This document shows positions 13,486 through 22,636 of a stretch of 64,000 nt of DNA, one piece after another. Both the position numbers and the translations under genes were made by a program. Source of the stretch: Halomonas ventosae (lineage in GTDB: Bacteria; Pseudomonadota; Gammaproteobacteria; Pseudomonadales; Halomonadaceae); NCBI RefSeq assembly GCF_004363555.1, contig NZ_SNZJ01000018.1:31454-95453 (forward strand), read 5' to 3'. Below the pieces are notes generated by a model. That model was not told where the DNA came from. It worked only from the letters and a program-made list of their open reading frames with translations, and made no database searches. Every line of letters starts with the position of its first letter. Position 1 is the stretch's first letter.

Positions 13486-14357
13486 GCCCGCTGGATGCTC
13501 CGCCGCGCCTTCACCTGGGGCTGCCCATGTGGGCCAATCCCGACTGGCGCGGCGGCTTCTATCCGCCCCATGGCGGCAATCAGGGCTGGCTGGCCGACTA
13601 CGCCCGGGTGTTCCCCACCGTGGAGGGCAACACCACCTTCTACAGTGGTGCCCCGCGGGCCGAGACGGTGGCGGCCTGGGCCCGCCAGGCACCGCCGGGC
13701 TTTCGCTTCTGCTTCAAGCTGCCGGCGAGCCTGACCCACGAACGGCGTCTCGCCGCCATCGAGGCCGACCTCGATGCCTTCCTCGAGGCACTCTCGCCGC
13801 TGCATGACCGGCTCGGCCCGATGATGGTCCAGCTGCCCCGGGATTTCGGCCCCGACGAGCTGCCGCGGCTGGAACATCTGCTGGCACGCTGGCCGGCAGG
13901 GATTCCCTGTGCGGTGGAAGTGCGCCACAGGGAATTTTTCCACAAGGGGAGGGCCGAGAAGGTCCTCAACCGAATGTTGATAACTTTTGGCGCTAACCGT
14001 GTGATGCTCGACGTGCGCCCGCTCTTCGCCACCGCCCCCGGCACCCATCCGGGGCTCCAGCACGCCCAGGCCGAGAAGCCGAGAGTCCCATTACACGTGC
14101 TTTCCACGGGAGACTGCCCGCTGGTGCGCTTCATCGGCCACCTCGACGACGACCTCAACGAGCGCTGTTTCACGCCCTGGATCGACCGTCTCATCCTGTG
14201 GATAAATCAGGGGAAAACCCCTTACCTGATGGTGCATACGCCGGACAATCGCGGGGCGCCGGAACTGGCACGACGCCTGCATTCGCGGCTTTGCGAACAC
14301 TGTTCACTCCCTTCCCTCGAGGCCTTTGCCGGCGAGCGCCAGACGACGCTCTTCTAG
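13482..14357 (+). CDS. DUF72 (YecE-like) protein
   Basis: 291 residues. DUF72 proteins have a TIM-barrel-like fold and no well-established reaction. Recognisable segments are the N-terminal GLPMWANPDWRGGFYP, VEGNTTFYSGAPRAETVAAWA and FRFCFKLPASLTHERRL. The start ATG overlaps the glmS stop (ATGA), so coupled translation is likely. The 3' half (about 13920-14220) is less GC-biased than the start, with AATTTTTCC and ATAACTTTT stretches, but the frame stays intact. Confidence 0.85.
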   Translation: MSPLDAPPRLHLGLPMWANPDWRGGFYPPHGGNQGWLADYARVFPTVEGNTTFYSGAPRAETVAAWARQAPPGFRFCFKLPASLTHERRLAAIEADLDAFLEALSPLHDRLGPMMVQLPRDFGPDELPRLEHLLARWPAGIPCAVEVRHREFFHKGRAEKVLNRMLITFGANRVMLDVRPLFATAPGTHPGLQHAQAEKPRVPLHVLSTGDCPLVRFIGHLDDDLNERCFTPWIDRLILWINQGKTPYLMVHTPDNRGAPELARRLHSRLCEHCSLPSLEAFAGERQTTLF

Positions 14358-14718
14358 GGGCGCCTCAGGCCGTCGCTCTACGCCCAAAGGGGGAGGCAAT
14401 AATCTTGCCGCCGTGACTGGCCATCGAGCGTTTGATCGGATAGTTTTACGGGTCGGTGTGCCAATACCCATGGATATTGACTGGATCCTGCGCATAACCC
14501 GCGTGGATCTTGCGAGTATCGGGCACCCAGGCATTCTCCCGTTCCTTGCCGCACCGGCCCGGGACGTGCGAGATGCGACACGGCAGCGATCCTGCCTGGA
14601 TCCTGTCATGCTCTGGACGGCGTCGTGTGACCCATGGCGCCCTGGACGTGGCAATGACAAGCACAAGCCGTCATCGCGCCGGATCGGCCGTTGGCGACAC
14701 GTACACTCAGGGTGAAAC
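14358..14718. other. intergenic stretch before the NSS symporter, no gene seen
   Basis: About 360 bases. Open frames here lack ribosome sites and recognisable protein features. Nothing repeat-like or tRNA-like was found. It probably carries the promoter of the downstream symporter gene, but no clear -35/-10 pair stands out. Confidence 0.5.
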
Positions 14719-16059
14719 ATGTCGAAACTCTCCCACGCACAGTGGTCATCGAAGATGGCCTTCATCCTGGCTGCCACCGGTTCGGCGGTGGGGCTGGGCA
14801 ATATCTGGCGCTTTTCCTACATGGTGGGTGACAGCGGGGGCGCGGCCTTCGTGCTCATCTACCTGGCCTGTGTGGCCCTGGTGGGCCTGCCGATCCTGGT
14901 GGCGGAATGGCTGATCGGCCGCCGCGGCCAGGAAAACCCGATCAACTCCATGGTCGACCTGGCCCGCAAGAACGGCCGCCTGCCCGCCTGGGCACTGGTC
15001 GGAGCCAGCGGGGTGCTGGCCGCCTTCCTGATCCTCTCCTTCTACAGCGTGATCGGTGGCTGGTCGCTCTCCTATACCCTCGGTTCGGTGACCGGCGCCT
15101 TTACCGGCCAGGACGCCGACGGCGTCGGTGAGATCTTCAATGGCCTGCTGGGCAACCCCGTGGCCCTGACCCTGTGGCATACCGCCTTCATGGCGCTGGT
15201 GGTCTGGATCGTGGCGCGTGGCGTCACCAAGGGCCTGGAGGGCGCCGTGCGCACCCTGATGCCGGCACTGGTGGTGCTGATGCTGGTGCTGGTGGGCTAT
15301 GGCATGACCACCGGCCATTTCGGCGAGGCGCTGGCCTTCATGTTCAGCCCCGACTGGGGCGCGGTCACCGGCGAGGTGGTGCTGGCTGCCATGGGACAGG
15401 CCTTCTTCACCCTGTCGCTGGGCATGGGCATCATGATGGCCTACGGCTCCTACCTGGGCGAGGACGTCAACCTGATCGGCACGGCCCGGACGGTGATCAT
15501 CCTGGATACCACCATCGCCCTGCTGGCGGGCCTGGCCATCTTCCCCATCGTCTTCGCCAACGGCCTGAGCCCGGGCGAGGGACCCGGCCTGATCTTCGTC
15601 ACCCTGCCGCTGGCCTTCGGCAACATGACCGGTGGCATGATCCTCGGCCTGATGTTCTTCCTGCTGCTGACCTTCGCCGCGCTGACCTCGGCGATCTCGC
15701 TGCTGGAGCCGGTGGTGGAGCTGATGGAGGAACGCACCCCGCTCTCCCGCGTGGCGGCCACCCTGGTGGGCGGCGTGGCGGTATGGGCACTGGGTATCGC
15801 GGCGCTGATGTCGTTCAACGTCTGGAGCGAGCTGTCGATTGCGGGCCTGAACATCTTCGACTTCCTGGACACCCTGACCAGCAAGTTCATGCTGCCGCTG
15901 ACCGGCCTGGGGGCCATCCTGTTCGTGGCCTGGCGGCTGGACCGCGACAGCGTGGCGGCCGAGCTGAACCTCTCCGGCGGGCAGGCGACGCTGTGGCACC
16001 TGGTGTCCCGCTTCGTGGCACCGGTGGGCGTGATTCTGGTCTTCGTCTCGAGCCTGTGA
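14719..16059 (+). CDS. sodium-dependent symporter, neurotransmitter:sodium symporter family
   Basis: 446 residues with about 11-12 hydrophobic helices. Members such as LeuT and MhsT use sodium to import amino acids. The N-terminal signature SKMAFILAATGSAVGLGNIWRF holds the sodium- and substrate-contact residues of helix 1, and the unwound GSAVGLGN segment is intact. SFYSVIGGWSLSY matches helix 3. The substrate cannot be read from sequence; amino acids are the usual cargo. It stands alone, followed by a strong hairpin. Confidence 0.92.
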   Translation: MSKLSHAQWSSKMAFILAATGSAVGLGNIWRFSYMVGDSGGAAFVLIYLACVALVGLPILVAEWLIGRRGQENPINSMVDLARKNGRLPAWALVGASGVLAAFLILSFYSVIGGWSLSYTLGSVTGAFTGQDADGVGEIFNGLLGNPVALTLWHTAFMALVVWIVARGVTKGLEGAVRTLMPALVVLMLVLVGYGMTTGHFGEALAFMFSPDWGAVTGEVVLAAMGQAFFTLSLGMGIMMAYGSYLGEDVNLIGTARTVIILDTTIALLAGLAIFPIVFANGLSPGEGPGLIFVTLPLAFGNMTGGMILGLMFFLLLTFAALTSAISLLEPVVELMEERTPLSRVAATLVGGVAVWALGIAALMSFNVWSELSIAGLNIFDFLDTLTSKFMLPLTGLGAILFVAWRLDRDSVAAELNLSGGQATLWHLVSRFVAPVGVILVFVSSL

Positions 16060-16097
16060 GACGGGAGCGCCGCACGCTCCGGCGCAGTAAGCCCTCG

Positions 16098-16123
16098 ACG
16101 AGCCCCGCCCCGGCGGGGCTCGT
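16098..16123. terminator. bidirectional terminator hairpin
   Basis: A perfect 12-bp inverted repeat (ACGAGCCCCGCC / GGCGGGGCTCGT) with a minimal CC loop lies between the converging symporter gene and the small minus-strand gene at 16138. It can serve both strands, although neither side has a long T-run. Confidence 0.6.
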
Positions 16124-16137
16124 TGCGTGATGCGGTC

Positions 16138-16353
16138 TCAGTGCATCTCGTCTTCCGCCAGCTCCTCGTCGGGGAGCGGCGCGATGTCCCGGCTCAGGCG
16201 CTTGAATTCGTTGTGCAGTTCGATGCCGCGCCGGGCGCGCAGGTTGCGCTGGGCGGCGGTGCGTGAACGCTGCTCGTGTTCGACGACTTCCATGCTCATG
16301 AAGATGTCGAGAAGCTCACTCTTGAGGGAGGATAACCGTTCGACATTGCGCAT
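16138..16353 (-). CDS. small acidic/basic hypothetical protein (71 aa)
   Basis: A 71-residue protein beginning MRNVERLSSLKSELLDIF and ending PDEELAEDEMH. The start (ATG at 16353) is supported by AGGAGA seven bases upstream. A much longer open frame extends further upstream but overlaps hexR antisense and has no such signal. The product has no signal peptide and no membrane helix; it has a basic centre (RNLRARRGIELHNEFKRLSRD) and an acidic tail, and looks helical. I do not recognise the family. It is divergent from hexR. Confidence 0.6.
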   Translation of the reverse strand: MRNVERLSSLKSELLDIFMSMEVVEHEQRSRTAAQRNLRARRGIELHNEFKRLSRDIAPLPDEELAEDEMH

Positions 16354-16600
16354 GATCGACTCTCCTAAAAGATTCGCGACACTGCATGTCTTACTATACC
16401 CCACTTGACAGAATGATGACGGCGCCTGCTGCGAGCGCACAACGCTGTGCCAACGCTCGCCGCCTGCGCGGCTTCCCGCCGTACCCAGGTGCCGAACTGC
16501 GCATCGGTCGCCGGCTTGGGGCATACTGTGAAGATGAACCCGCCAATCGTTCCGCCGTTCCGCCCTCGTCGCGGGGCGGCAAGTCCGCAAGGAGTCCCGC

Positions 16601-17464
16601 GTGAGCCGCGCCCTGTTCGATGAGATGAGACGTCGCATGGAGCACTTCCGCCGCTCCGAGCAGAAGGTGGCGCGCTTCGTGCTGCGCCAGCCAGAGGAAG
16701 TGATCCACATGCGCATCGTCGACCTGGCCACCGAGGCCAAGGTCAGCGAGCCCACCGTGGTGCGCTTCTGCCGCGCCCTGGGATGCAACGGCTTCCAGGA
16801 CTTCAAGCTCCAGCTGGCGCAGATGCTGGCCTCGGGCAGCCAGTTCGCCCAGTTCTCGATGAATGACAGCGACTCGGTGGCGGAATTCTCCCAGAGCATC
16901 TTCGATTCCACCGTGGGCACCCTGCTCTCGGTGCGCGACCGGCTCGACAACGAGGCGCTGAGCCAGGCCATCAATGCCCTGGCCATGGCCAACCGGGTGG
17001 AGTTCTATGGCTTCGGCGCCTCCGGCGCGGTGGCTTTCGATGCCCAGCACAAGTTCTTCCGCCTGCAGATCTCCACGGCGGCCTACGCCGACCCGCACAT
17101 GCAGAACATGTCGGCGGTGACCCTAAAGGAGGGTGACGTGGTGGTGGCGATCTCCCAGACCGGCCGCACCCGGGCGCTGGTGGCCAGCGTGCGTCTGGCC
17201 CGCGAGGCTGGCGCCACGGTGATCGGCCTCTGCCCCAGCGGCTCGCCGCTGGCCGAGGAGGTCACGCTGCCGCTCTATATCGATGTCCACGAGGACACCG
17301 AGATCTATACCCCGATGAGCTCGCGCATCGCCCACCTGGTGCTCATCGACGTGCTGGCGGTGGGCGTGGCCAAGACCCGTGGCCCGAAACTCGCCGAGCA
17401 GCTCCGCGAAGTGAAGAAGAGCCTCAACCCGCTGCGCTTTCCTGAGCAGGAGGGCAAGCCCTAG
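16601..17464 (+). CDS. hexR: HexR-type transcriptional regulator (RpiR/MurR family)
   Basis: 287 residues. An N-terminal RpiR helix-turn-helix (about residues 1-77, with VSEPTVVRFCRALGCNGFQDFK) is followed by a SIS phosphosugar-binding domain (about 125-260, FYGFGASGAVAFDAQHKFFR). HexR represses Entner-Doudoroff and central carbon genes and is released by KDPG. The start is GTG 16601 with AAGGAG at 16589. No glycolytic genes adjoin it here; the symbol is assigned from overall protein resemblance. Confidence 0.8.
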   Translation: MSRALFDEMRRRMEHFRRSEQKVARFVLRQPEEVIHMRIVDLATEAKVSEPTVVRFCRALGCNGFQDFKLQLAQMLASGSQFAQFSMNDSDSVAEFSQSIFDSTVGTLLSVRDRLDNEALSQAINALAMANRVEFYGFGASGAVAFDAQHKFFRLQISTAAYADPHMQNMSAVTLKEGDVVVAISQTGRTRALVASVRLAREAGATVIGLCPSGSPLAEEVTLPLYIDVHEDTEIYTPMSSRIAHLVLIDVLAVGVAKTRGPKLAEQLREVKKSLNPLRFPEQEGKP

Positions 17465-17618
17465 GCCTGCGGCCCGCTACCAGCATCAAGGAGCAAGTGA
17501 CAAGGAAACCCCTTGGCTGACCCTTGTGCTTCAGGGGTACCGTGCTCGGCGCGTCCGGCTCCGCCGGGCGCGATATGCTAAGCTATCGGCCCATTTTCCG
17601 AGCAGCGATGCCTTCCCC

Positions 17619-19826
17619 ATGGACGACGTCACGGCGATTCTCGATCACATGAACCCGGCCCAGCGTGAGGCCGTCAGTGCGCCCCAGGGCAACATGCTGG
17701 TGCTGGCCGGGGCCGGGTCCGGCAAGACCCGGGTGCTGGTGCATCGCATCGCCTGGCTGATGCAGGCCGAGGGGCTCTCGCCCTACGCCGTGCTCGCCGT
17801 GACCTTCACCAACAAGGCGGCCCGCGAGATGCGCACCCGCCTGGAGGCGCTGCTGGGCATCTCCTTGCGCAATGTCTGGGTGGGCACCTTCCACTCCATC
17901 GCCCATCGCCTGCTGCGCACCCACTGGCAGGATGCCCGGCTGCCCCAGCACTTCCAGATCATCGACAGCGACGACCAGCTGCGGCTGGTCAAGCGGCTGC
18001 TCAAGGACCACCGCATCGATGACGAGCGCTTCCCGCCGCGCCAGGTGCAGTCGTTCATCTCTGGCTGCAAGGAGGAGGGGCTGCGCCCCCACCAGGTCGA
18101 TGCCCATGGCGATGCCTACCTGGCCCAGATGGTCGAGCTCTACGAGCGCTACCAGCTGACCTGCGAGCGTGGTGGCCTGGTGGACTTCGGCGAGCTCCTG
18201 CTGCGCAGCCTGGAACTGCTGCGCGACAACCCGGCGCTGCTGGCCCACTACCAGGCGCGCTTCGGCCATGTGCTGGTGGACGAGTTCCAGGATACCAACA
18301 CCCTGCAGTACGCCTGGCTCAAGCTGCTCACCGGCATGAAGACCCCGATGACCGTGGTGGGCGACGACGACCAGTCGATCTACGGCTGGCGCGGGGCGCG
18401 CATCGAGAACATCCGGCGCTTCGAGCAGGAGTTCCCCGCCACCAAGACCGTGCGCCTGGAGCAGAACTACCGCTCCACCAGCGCCATCCTCGAGGCCGCC
18501 AATGCCCTGATCCGTCATAACAGCGAGCGCATGGGCAAGGAGCTGTGGACCGAGGGCGCCAGGGGCGAGCCGATCTCCGTCTACTCGGGCTTCAACGACC
18601 TGGATGAGGCGCGCTTCATCGTCGACACCATCCGCGAGAAGGTCGAGGAGGGCTTCAACCGGCGCGAGATCGCCATCCTCTACCGCTCCAACGCCCAGTC
18701 CCGGGTGCTGGAGGAGACCCTGATCCGCCAGGGCGTGCCCTACCGCATCTACGGCGGCCAGCGCTTCTACGAGCGCCTGGAGATCAAGAACGCCCTGGCC
18801 TACCTGAGGCTGCTGCTAAACCGCGATGACGACGCCTCCCTGGAGCGGGTGATCAACGTCCCGGCCCGGGGCATCGGCACCCGCACCGTGGAGGTGCTGC
18901 GCCACCGCGCCCGGCAGAGCGAGGTCTCGCTGTGGCAGGCGCTGCACGACAGCCTGCTGGATGCCTCGCTCAAGGGGCGGGCCGCCACGGCGGTGCGTGC
19001 CTTCGCCGACCTGATCGAGCGCCTCGACAACGACACCGCCGGCCTGGCGCTCCACGAGATCATCGATCACGTGATCGAGCGCAGCGGCCTGGTCGAGCAC
19101 CATCGCAGCGAGAAGGGCGAGAAGGGGCAGGCCCGGGTCGAGAACCTGGAGGAGCTGGTCACCGCCGCCAAGGCCTTCACCCAGGGCGAGAGCTTCGAGC
19201 CCCCCGAGGCCGGCGAGGGGGCCGCAGCCCTGGAGGCCTTCCTCTCCGAGGCCGCGCTGAACGCCGGCGACCACGAGGCCGACGAGTTCGAGGACTGCGT
19301 GCAGCTGATGACCCTGCACTCGGCCAAGGGCCTGGAGTTCCCGGTGGTGTTCATCGCCGGCGTCGAGGAGGGCCTGTTCCCGCACAAGATGTCCATGGAG
19401 GAGCCGGGGCGCCTGGAGGAGGAGCGGAGGCTCTGCTACGTGGGCCTGACCCGTGCCATGCGCAAGCTCTACCTGACCCACGCCGAGCTGCGCCGCCTGC
19501 ACGGCAAGGAGACCTTCCAGCGCGCCTCGCGCTTCCTGCGCGAACTGCCCGAAGAGTATCTCGAGGAGGTGCGGCTGCGCGGCCAGATCTCCCGGCCCGT
19601 GACCGCCGGCCGCCCGGCCATGGGGCTCTCGCGGCAGACCTCGGTCGACGGGGGCGCTGACCTGCCGTCGCTCTCGCTGGGCCAGCGAGTCAGCCACCCG
19701 GTGTTCGGCGAGGGGGTGATCCTCAACGCCGAGGGGGAGGGCGAGCGTGCCCGGGTCCAGGTCAGCTTCGAGGGCGAGGGCGACAAGTGGCTGGTGCTGG
19801 GGTTCGCCAAGCTGACGCCGCTCTGA
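17619..19826 (+). CDS. uvrD: DNA helicase II (UvrD)
   Basis: 735 residues. A 3'-5' superfamily 1 helicase for nucleotide excision and mismatch repair. Walker A GAGSGKTRVL, VDEFQDTNT (motif II), GDDDQSIYGWRGA (motif III), LMTLHSAKGLEFPVVF (motif V) and CYVGLTRAMRKLYL (motif VI) are all present. The C-terminus (about 680-735, VSHPVFGEGVILNAEGEG) is the Tudor-like domain that distinguishes UvrD from Rep. Start ATG 17619 gives MDDVTAILDHMNPAQREAV; the frame is open upstream but without support. No clear LexA box was seen. Confidence 0.93.
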   Translation: MDDVTAILDHMNPAQREAVSAPQGNMLVLAGAGSGKTRVLVHRIAWLMQAEGLSPYAVLAVTFTNKAAREMRTRLEALLGISLRNVWVGTFHSIAHRLLRTHWQDARLPQHFQIIDSDDQLRLVKRLLKDHRIDDERFPPRQVQSFISGCKEEGLRPHQVDAHGDAYLAQMVELYERYQLTCERGGLVDFGELLLRSLELLRDNPALLAHYQARFGHVLVDEFQDTNTLQYAWLKLLTGMKTPMTVVGDDDQSIYGWRGARIENIRRFEQEFPATKTVRLEQNYRSTSAILEAANALIRHNSERMGKELWTEGARGEPISVYSGFNDLDEARFIVDTIREKVEEGFNRREIAILYRSNAQSRVLEETLIRQGVPYRIYGGQRFYERLEIKNALAYLRLLLNRDDDASLERVINVPARGIGTRTVEVLRHRARQSEVSLWQALHDSLLDASLKGRAATAVRAFADLIERLDNDTAGLALHEIIDHVIERSGLVEHHRSEKGEKGQARVENLEELVTAAKAFTQGESFEPPEAGEGAAALEAFLSEAALNAGDHEADEFEDCVQLMTLHSAKGLEFPVVFIAGVEEGLFPHKMSMEEPGRLEEERRLCYVGLTRAMRKLYLTHAELRRLHGKETFQRASRFLRELPEEYLEEVRLRGQISRPVTAGRPAMGLSRQTSVDGGADLPSLSLGQRVSHPVFGEGVILNAEGEGERARVQVSFEGEGDKWLVLGFAKLTPL

Positions 19827-19833
19827 TTTTCGT

Positions 19834-19847
19834 TGACGTTAACGTCA
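19834..19847. promoter_or_regulatory. 14-bp perfect palindrome upstream of the TRAP receptor gene
   Basis: TGACGTTAACGTCA reads identically on both strands. It lies 8 bases after the uvrD stop and about 107 bases before the TRAP receptor start. The ACGT-NN-ACGT pattern resembles operators of MerR-type regulators such as LiuR. It is a candidate operator; which regulator binds is unknown. Confidence 0.5.
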
Positions 19848-19954
19848 GGTGCGGGCACTTGCCGGGCAATTCGGCCTTGACGCATACTCGCGAGCGGACA
19901 CGCTTTAGCCCGCAGGCACTGCGGGAACAATAATCCTCCTGGAGTCACGCTCGC

Positions 19955-21055
19955 ATGCAACGTCGCCTCTTCCTCAAGAACAGCCTCAAGACCCTTGGCG
20001 CCGGTGCCGCCGCCGGCGCCGCCGCCCCCTTCATCTCCACGGCCAGCGCCCAGGAGACCATCACCTGGGACATGGTGACCTCCTGGCCCAAGAACTTCCC
20101 GGCGCTGGGCACCGGCGCCAACGACTTCGCCGCGCGCATCGAGCGCCTCTCCGGTGGCCGCATGAAGGTCCGCGTGCATGGCGCGGGCGAGCTGGTGCCG
20201 GCCATGGAGGTGTTCGACGCGGTGGGCGAGGGCACCGCCCAGATGGGTCACTCCGCCTCCTACTACTGGCGCGGCAAGACCCTGGCCTCCCAGTTCTTCA
20301 CCGCCGTGCCCTTCGGCATGAACACCACCGAGACCAACGCCTGGCTCTACCATGGGGGCGGTCTTGAACTCTGGGACGAGGTGTATGCCAAGCACAACCT
20401 CAAGCCCTTCCCGGTGGGCAATACCGGCACCCAGATGGCCGGCTGGTTCAAGAAGGAGATCAACTCGCTGGAGGACATGCAGGGGCTCAAGCTGCGCCTG
20501 CCGGGGCTGGCCGGCGAGGCCATGAACGGCATCGGCGTGACCACCGTCAACACCCCGGGCTCCGAGATCTTCACCTCCCTGCAGACCGGCGTGCTGGATG
20601 CCGCCGACTGGGTCGGTCCCTACAACGACCTGGCCTTCGGCCTGCACCAGGTGGCCAAGTACTACTACACCTCGGCCTGGAACGAGCCCAGCGCCATCCT
20701 CGAGGGCACGGTCAACCTGGAGGCCTGGAACGCCCTGCCCGACGACCTCAAGGCGGTGGTCAGCGAGGCGGCCATGGCCTCCAACCTGGCGATGATCAGC
20801 GAGTTCGCGGTGCGCAACGCCGAGGCGCTCGATACCCTGGTCAGCGAGCATGGTGTGGAGCTGCGCACCTTCCCGGAGGAGGTACTGGAAGCGCTTTACG
20901 CCTCCTCCCAGGAGGTGCTCCAGAAGCAGGTGGAAGCCGACGAGGAGTCGCGGAAGGTCTACGACTCCTACACCGCCTTCCAGCAGAAGGTGCAGCGCTT
21001 CACCGACGTGGGCGAGTTCGCCTACCTGAAGACCCGGGAGAAGGTCGGCGCCTGA
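19955..21055 (+). CDS. TRAP transporter solute receptor (DctP family), Tat-exported
   Basis: 366 residues. The N-terminus MQRRLFLKNSLKTLGAGAAA is a twin-arginine signal ending near ASAQE, so the protein is probably exported folded. The mature part begins TITWDMVTSWPKNFPALG and contains GLKLRLPGLAGEAMNGIGVT, resembling the TakP/2-oxo-acid branch of DctP receptors. Such receptors bind organic or alpha-keto acids and hand them to DctQ/DctM membrane partners. No DctQ or DctM gene lies next to it, so partners must be elsewhere. Ribosome site CCTGGAG precedes ATG 19955. Confidence 0.88.
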   Translation: MQRRLFLKNSLKTLGAGAAAGAAAPFISTASAQETITWDMVTSWPKNFPALGTGANDFAARIERLSGGRMKVRVHGAGELVPAMEVFDAVGEGTAQMGHSASYYWRGKTLASQFFTAVPFGMNTTETNAWLYHGGGLELWDEVYAKHNLKPFPVGNTGTQMAGWFKKEINSLEDMQGLKLRLPGLAGEAMNGIGVTTVNTPGSEIFTSLQTGVLDAADWVGPYNDLAFGLHQVAKYYYTSAWNEPSAILEGTVNLEAWNALPDDLKAVVSEAAMASNLAMISEFAVRNAEALDTLVSEHGVELRTFPEEVLEALYASSQEVLQKQVEADEESRKVYDSYTAFQQKVQRFTDVGEFAYLKTREKVGA

Positions 21056-21081
21056 GGCCCGGCCTCGCCTGCCTTCCCGCC

Positions 21082-21105
21082 ATGGGCGCCCCTGCGGGCG
21101 CCCAT
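21082..21105 (+). terminator. terminator after the TRAP receptor gene
   Basis: A perfect 10-bp stem (ATGGGCGCCC / GGGCGCCCAT) with loop CTGC, followed by TCTTG, lies 26 bases after the stop. It sits between converging genes and may work in both directions. Confidence 0.75.
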
Positions 21106-21142
21106 TCTTGCTACGGGGATGGTGATGGGGAGGGCGACGGCA

Positions 21143-21550
21143 TCAGTCGCCCTGGCGGGCGGCCCGGATCCGCCCGTTGTCGTCCAGGGCGACCATCACG
21201 AAGCGGGCCTCGGTGACCTTGTGCAACTCGTCGGGGTCGCGTTCATGGGGGGCACGGATCCACACTTCCACGTCGATCTTGATCGAGCTGTGGCCGATCT
21301 CGCTGACCCGGGTGAAGATATTGACCATCGAGCCCACCCGCACCGGGCAGAGGAAGTCCATGGCCTCGATGGCCACGGTGGCCGTGCGGCCCCGGGCCTC
21401 GCGGCCGGCGGCCACCTCGGCGGCCTGGTCCATGCGGGCGACCAGCCAGCCGCCGGGGATGTCGCCGTGAAGGTTGGTATCCTGGCGACTGGCCAGCTGC
21501 TTGAGGGTCAGTCGGCCCTGGGGGGCGGGAATATCGTCGATGTCTGTCAT
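21143..21550 (-). CDS. yciA: acyl-CoA thioesterase, YciA-type hotdog protein
   Basis: 135 residues, close to E. coli YciA (132). Hydrolyses short to long acyl-CoAs in the cytoplasm. The hotdog fold is recognisable from NLHGDIPGGWLVARMDQAAEVAA (catalytic Asp region on the central helix), TVAIEAMDFLCPVRVGSMVNIF and VWIRAPHERDPDELHKVTEARFVMVALD. ATG 21550 is chosen because it gives MTDIDDIPAPQGRLTLKQLA; an upstream frame extension has no support. Divergent from pstS. Confidence 0.85.
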   Translation of the reverse strand: MTDIDDIPAPQGRLTLKQLASRQDTNLHGDIPGGWLVARMDQAAEVAAGREARGRTATVAIEAMDFLCPVRVGSMVNIFTRVSEIGHSSIKIDVEVWIRAPHERDPDELHKVTEARFVMVALDDNGRIRAARQGD

Positions 21551-21689
21551 GGAAGCCTGAGCGACTCGGGTTGTTGTTGTGGGGCGTTTATCAGCTCGCC
21601 ATGGTATACGGCGAGGCCACCGGTTCACCACCATTGCGACAAGATGCCCCGCTGCCGGCCCGCTTCACCCCTTCATCGAGGAAGCTGAG

Positions 21690-22634
21690 ATGTCTGCCAT
21701 CCTGCGCCGTTGCCTTGCCCCCTGGCTGCTGCTGGCCATGCTCGGTGCTCCCCAGGCCCTGGCCCAGCAGGTCGCCGGGACCCTGGGCGCCGTGGGTTCC
21801 GATACCATGGCGGGGCTGATGCTGCGCTGGGGCGAGGCGCTGACCCGCCAGCATCCCGGCATCCGCCTGCAGCTGCAGACCAGCGGGTCGGCCAGCGCGC
21901 CGCCGGCCCTGGTGGCCGGCACCACCCGGCTGGGCCCCATGTCCCGCCCCATGAACGAGGCCGAGCGTCGGGCCTTCATCGAGCGCCATGGCTATCCACC
22001 GCGGGAAGTGGCGGTGGCGCGGGACGCCCTGGTGGTCGTGGTCCATCGCCACAACCCCCTCGAGAGCCTGGGGGAGCGCGAACTGGATGCCATCTTTTCC
22101 GACTCACGGCGCTGCGGGGCGCGTGAGGGGATCAACCGCTGGCGACAGCTGGGACTCGACGAGCCCGAGGGGCGCATCCGCCTGCATGGCCGCAATGCGG
22201 CCTCCGGCACCCAGGCGCTGTTCCGGCGTGTCGCGCTGTGCGGCGGTCACTTCCGCCCCGAGGTCAACGAGCACCCGGGCTCCGCCGCGGTGGTGGCGGC
22301 GGTGGCGGAGGACCCGCGGGCCATCGGCTATGCCGGGCTCAACCACCTGACGCCGGGGGTGAAGGCCCTGGCCCGCCGCGATGCCGAGGGGACGCGCCAC
22401 TTCCCCGACCCGAGGGCGGTTCGGCGCGGCGACTATGCGCTCTCCCGCGACCTCTACCTCTACCTCAACCTGCCCCCCGGCGAGTCGCTGCCGGCCGCCG
22501 AGCGGGCCTTCCTCGACCTGGTGCTGTCGCCGGCCGGGCAGGCGATCGTCGAGGAGCTGGGGTTCGTGGCCCTGCCCGAGACGAGGCGGCTACGCCAGCG
22601 ACAGGGGCTGGCGCTGGACGACGCCGGCCGCTGA
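21690..22634 (+). CDS. pstS: PstS-like phosphate-binding periplasmic protein
   Basis: 314 residues with a signal peptide (APWLLLAMLGAPQALAQQ). Belongs to the PBP-like phosphate-binding family: GTLGAVGSDTMAGLMLRWGEAL, LQTSGSASAPPALVAGTTRLGPMSR and RNAASGTQALFRRVALCGG mark the ligand loops. It lies upstream of pstC, so it probably delivers phosphate to this ABC system. It is shorter and more diverged than classical PstS, and no Pho box precedes it, so a second main PstS elsewhere is possible. ATG 21690 has GAGGA about 8 bases before it. Confidence 0.8.
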   Translation: MSAILRRCLAPWLLLAMLGAPQALAQQVAGTLGAVGSDTMAGLMLRWGEALTRQHPGIRLQLQTSGSASAPPALVAGTTRLGPMSRPMNEAERRAFIERHGYPPREVAVARDALVVVVHRHNPLESLGERELDAIFSDSRRCGAREGINRWRQLGLDEPEGRIRLHGRNAASGTQALFRRVALCGGHFRPEVNEHPGSAAVVAAVAEDPRAIGYAGLNHLTPGVKALARRDAEGTRHFPDPRAVRRGDYALSRDLYLYLNLPPGESLPAAERAFLDLVLSPAGQAIVEELGFVALPETRRLRQRQGLALDDAGR

Positions 22635-22636
22635 TG

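Noticed and set aside
11419..13692. 757-codon minus-strand open frame
   Set aside because: Antisense to glmS, which is a clear full-length enzyme; the translation has low-complexity composition and no domain.
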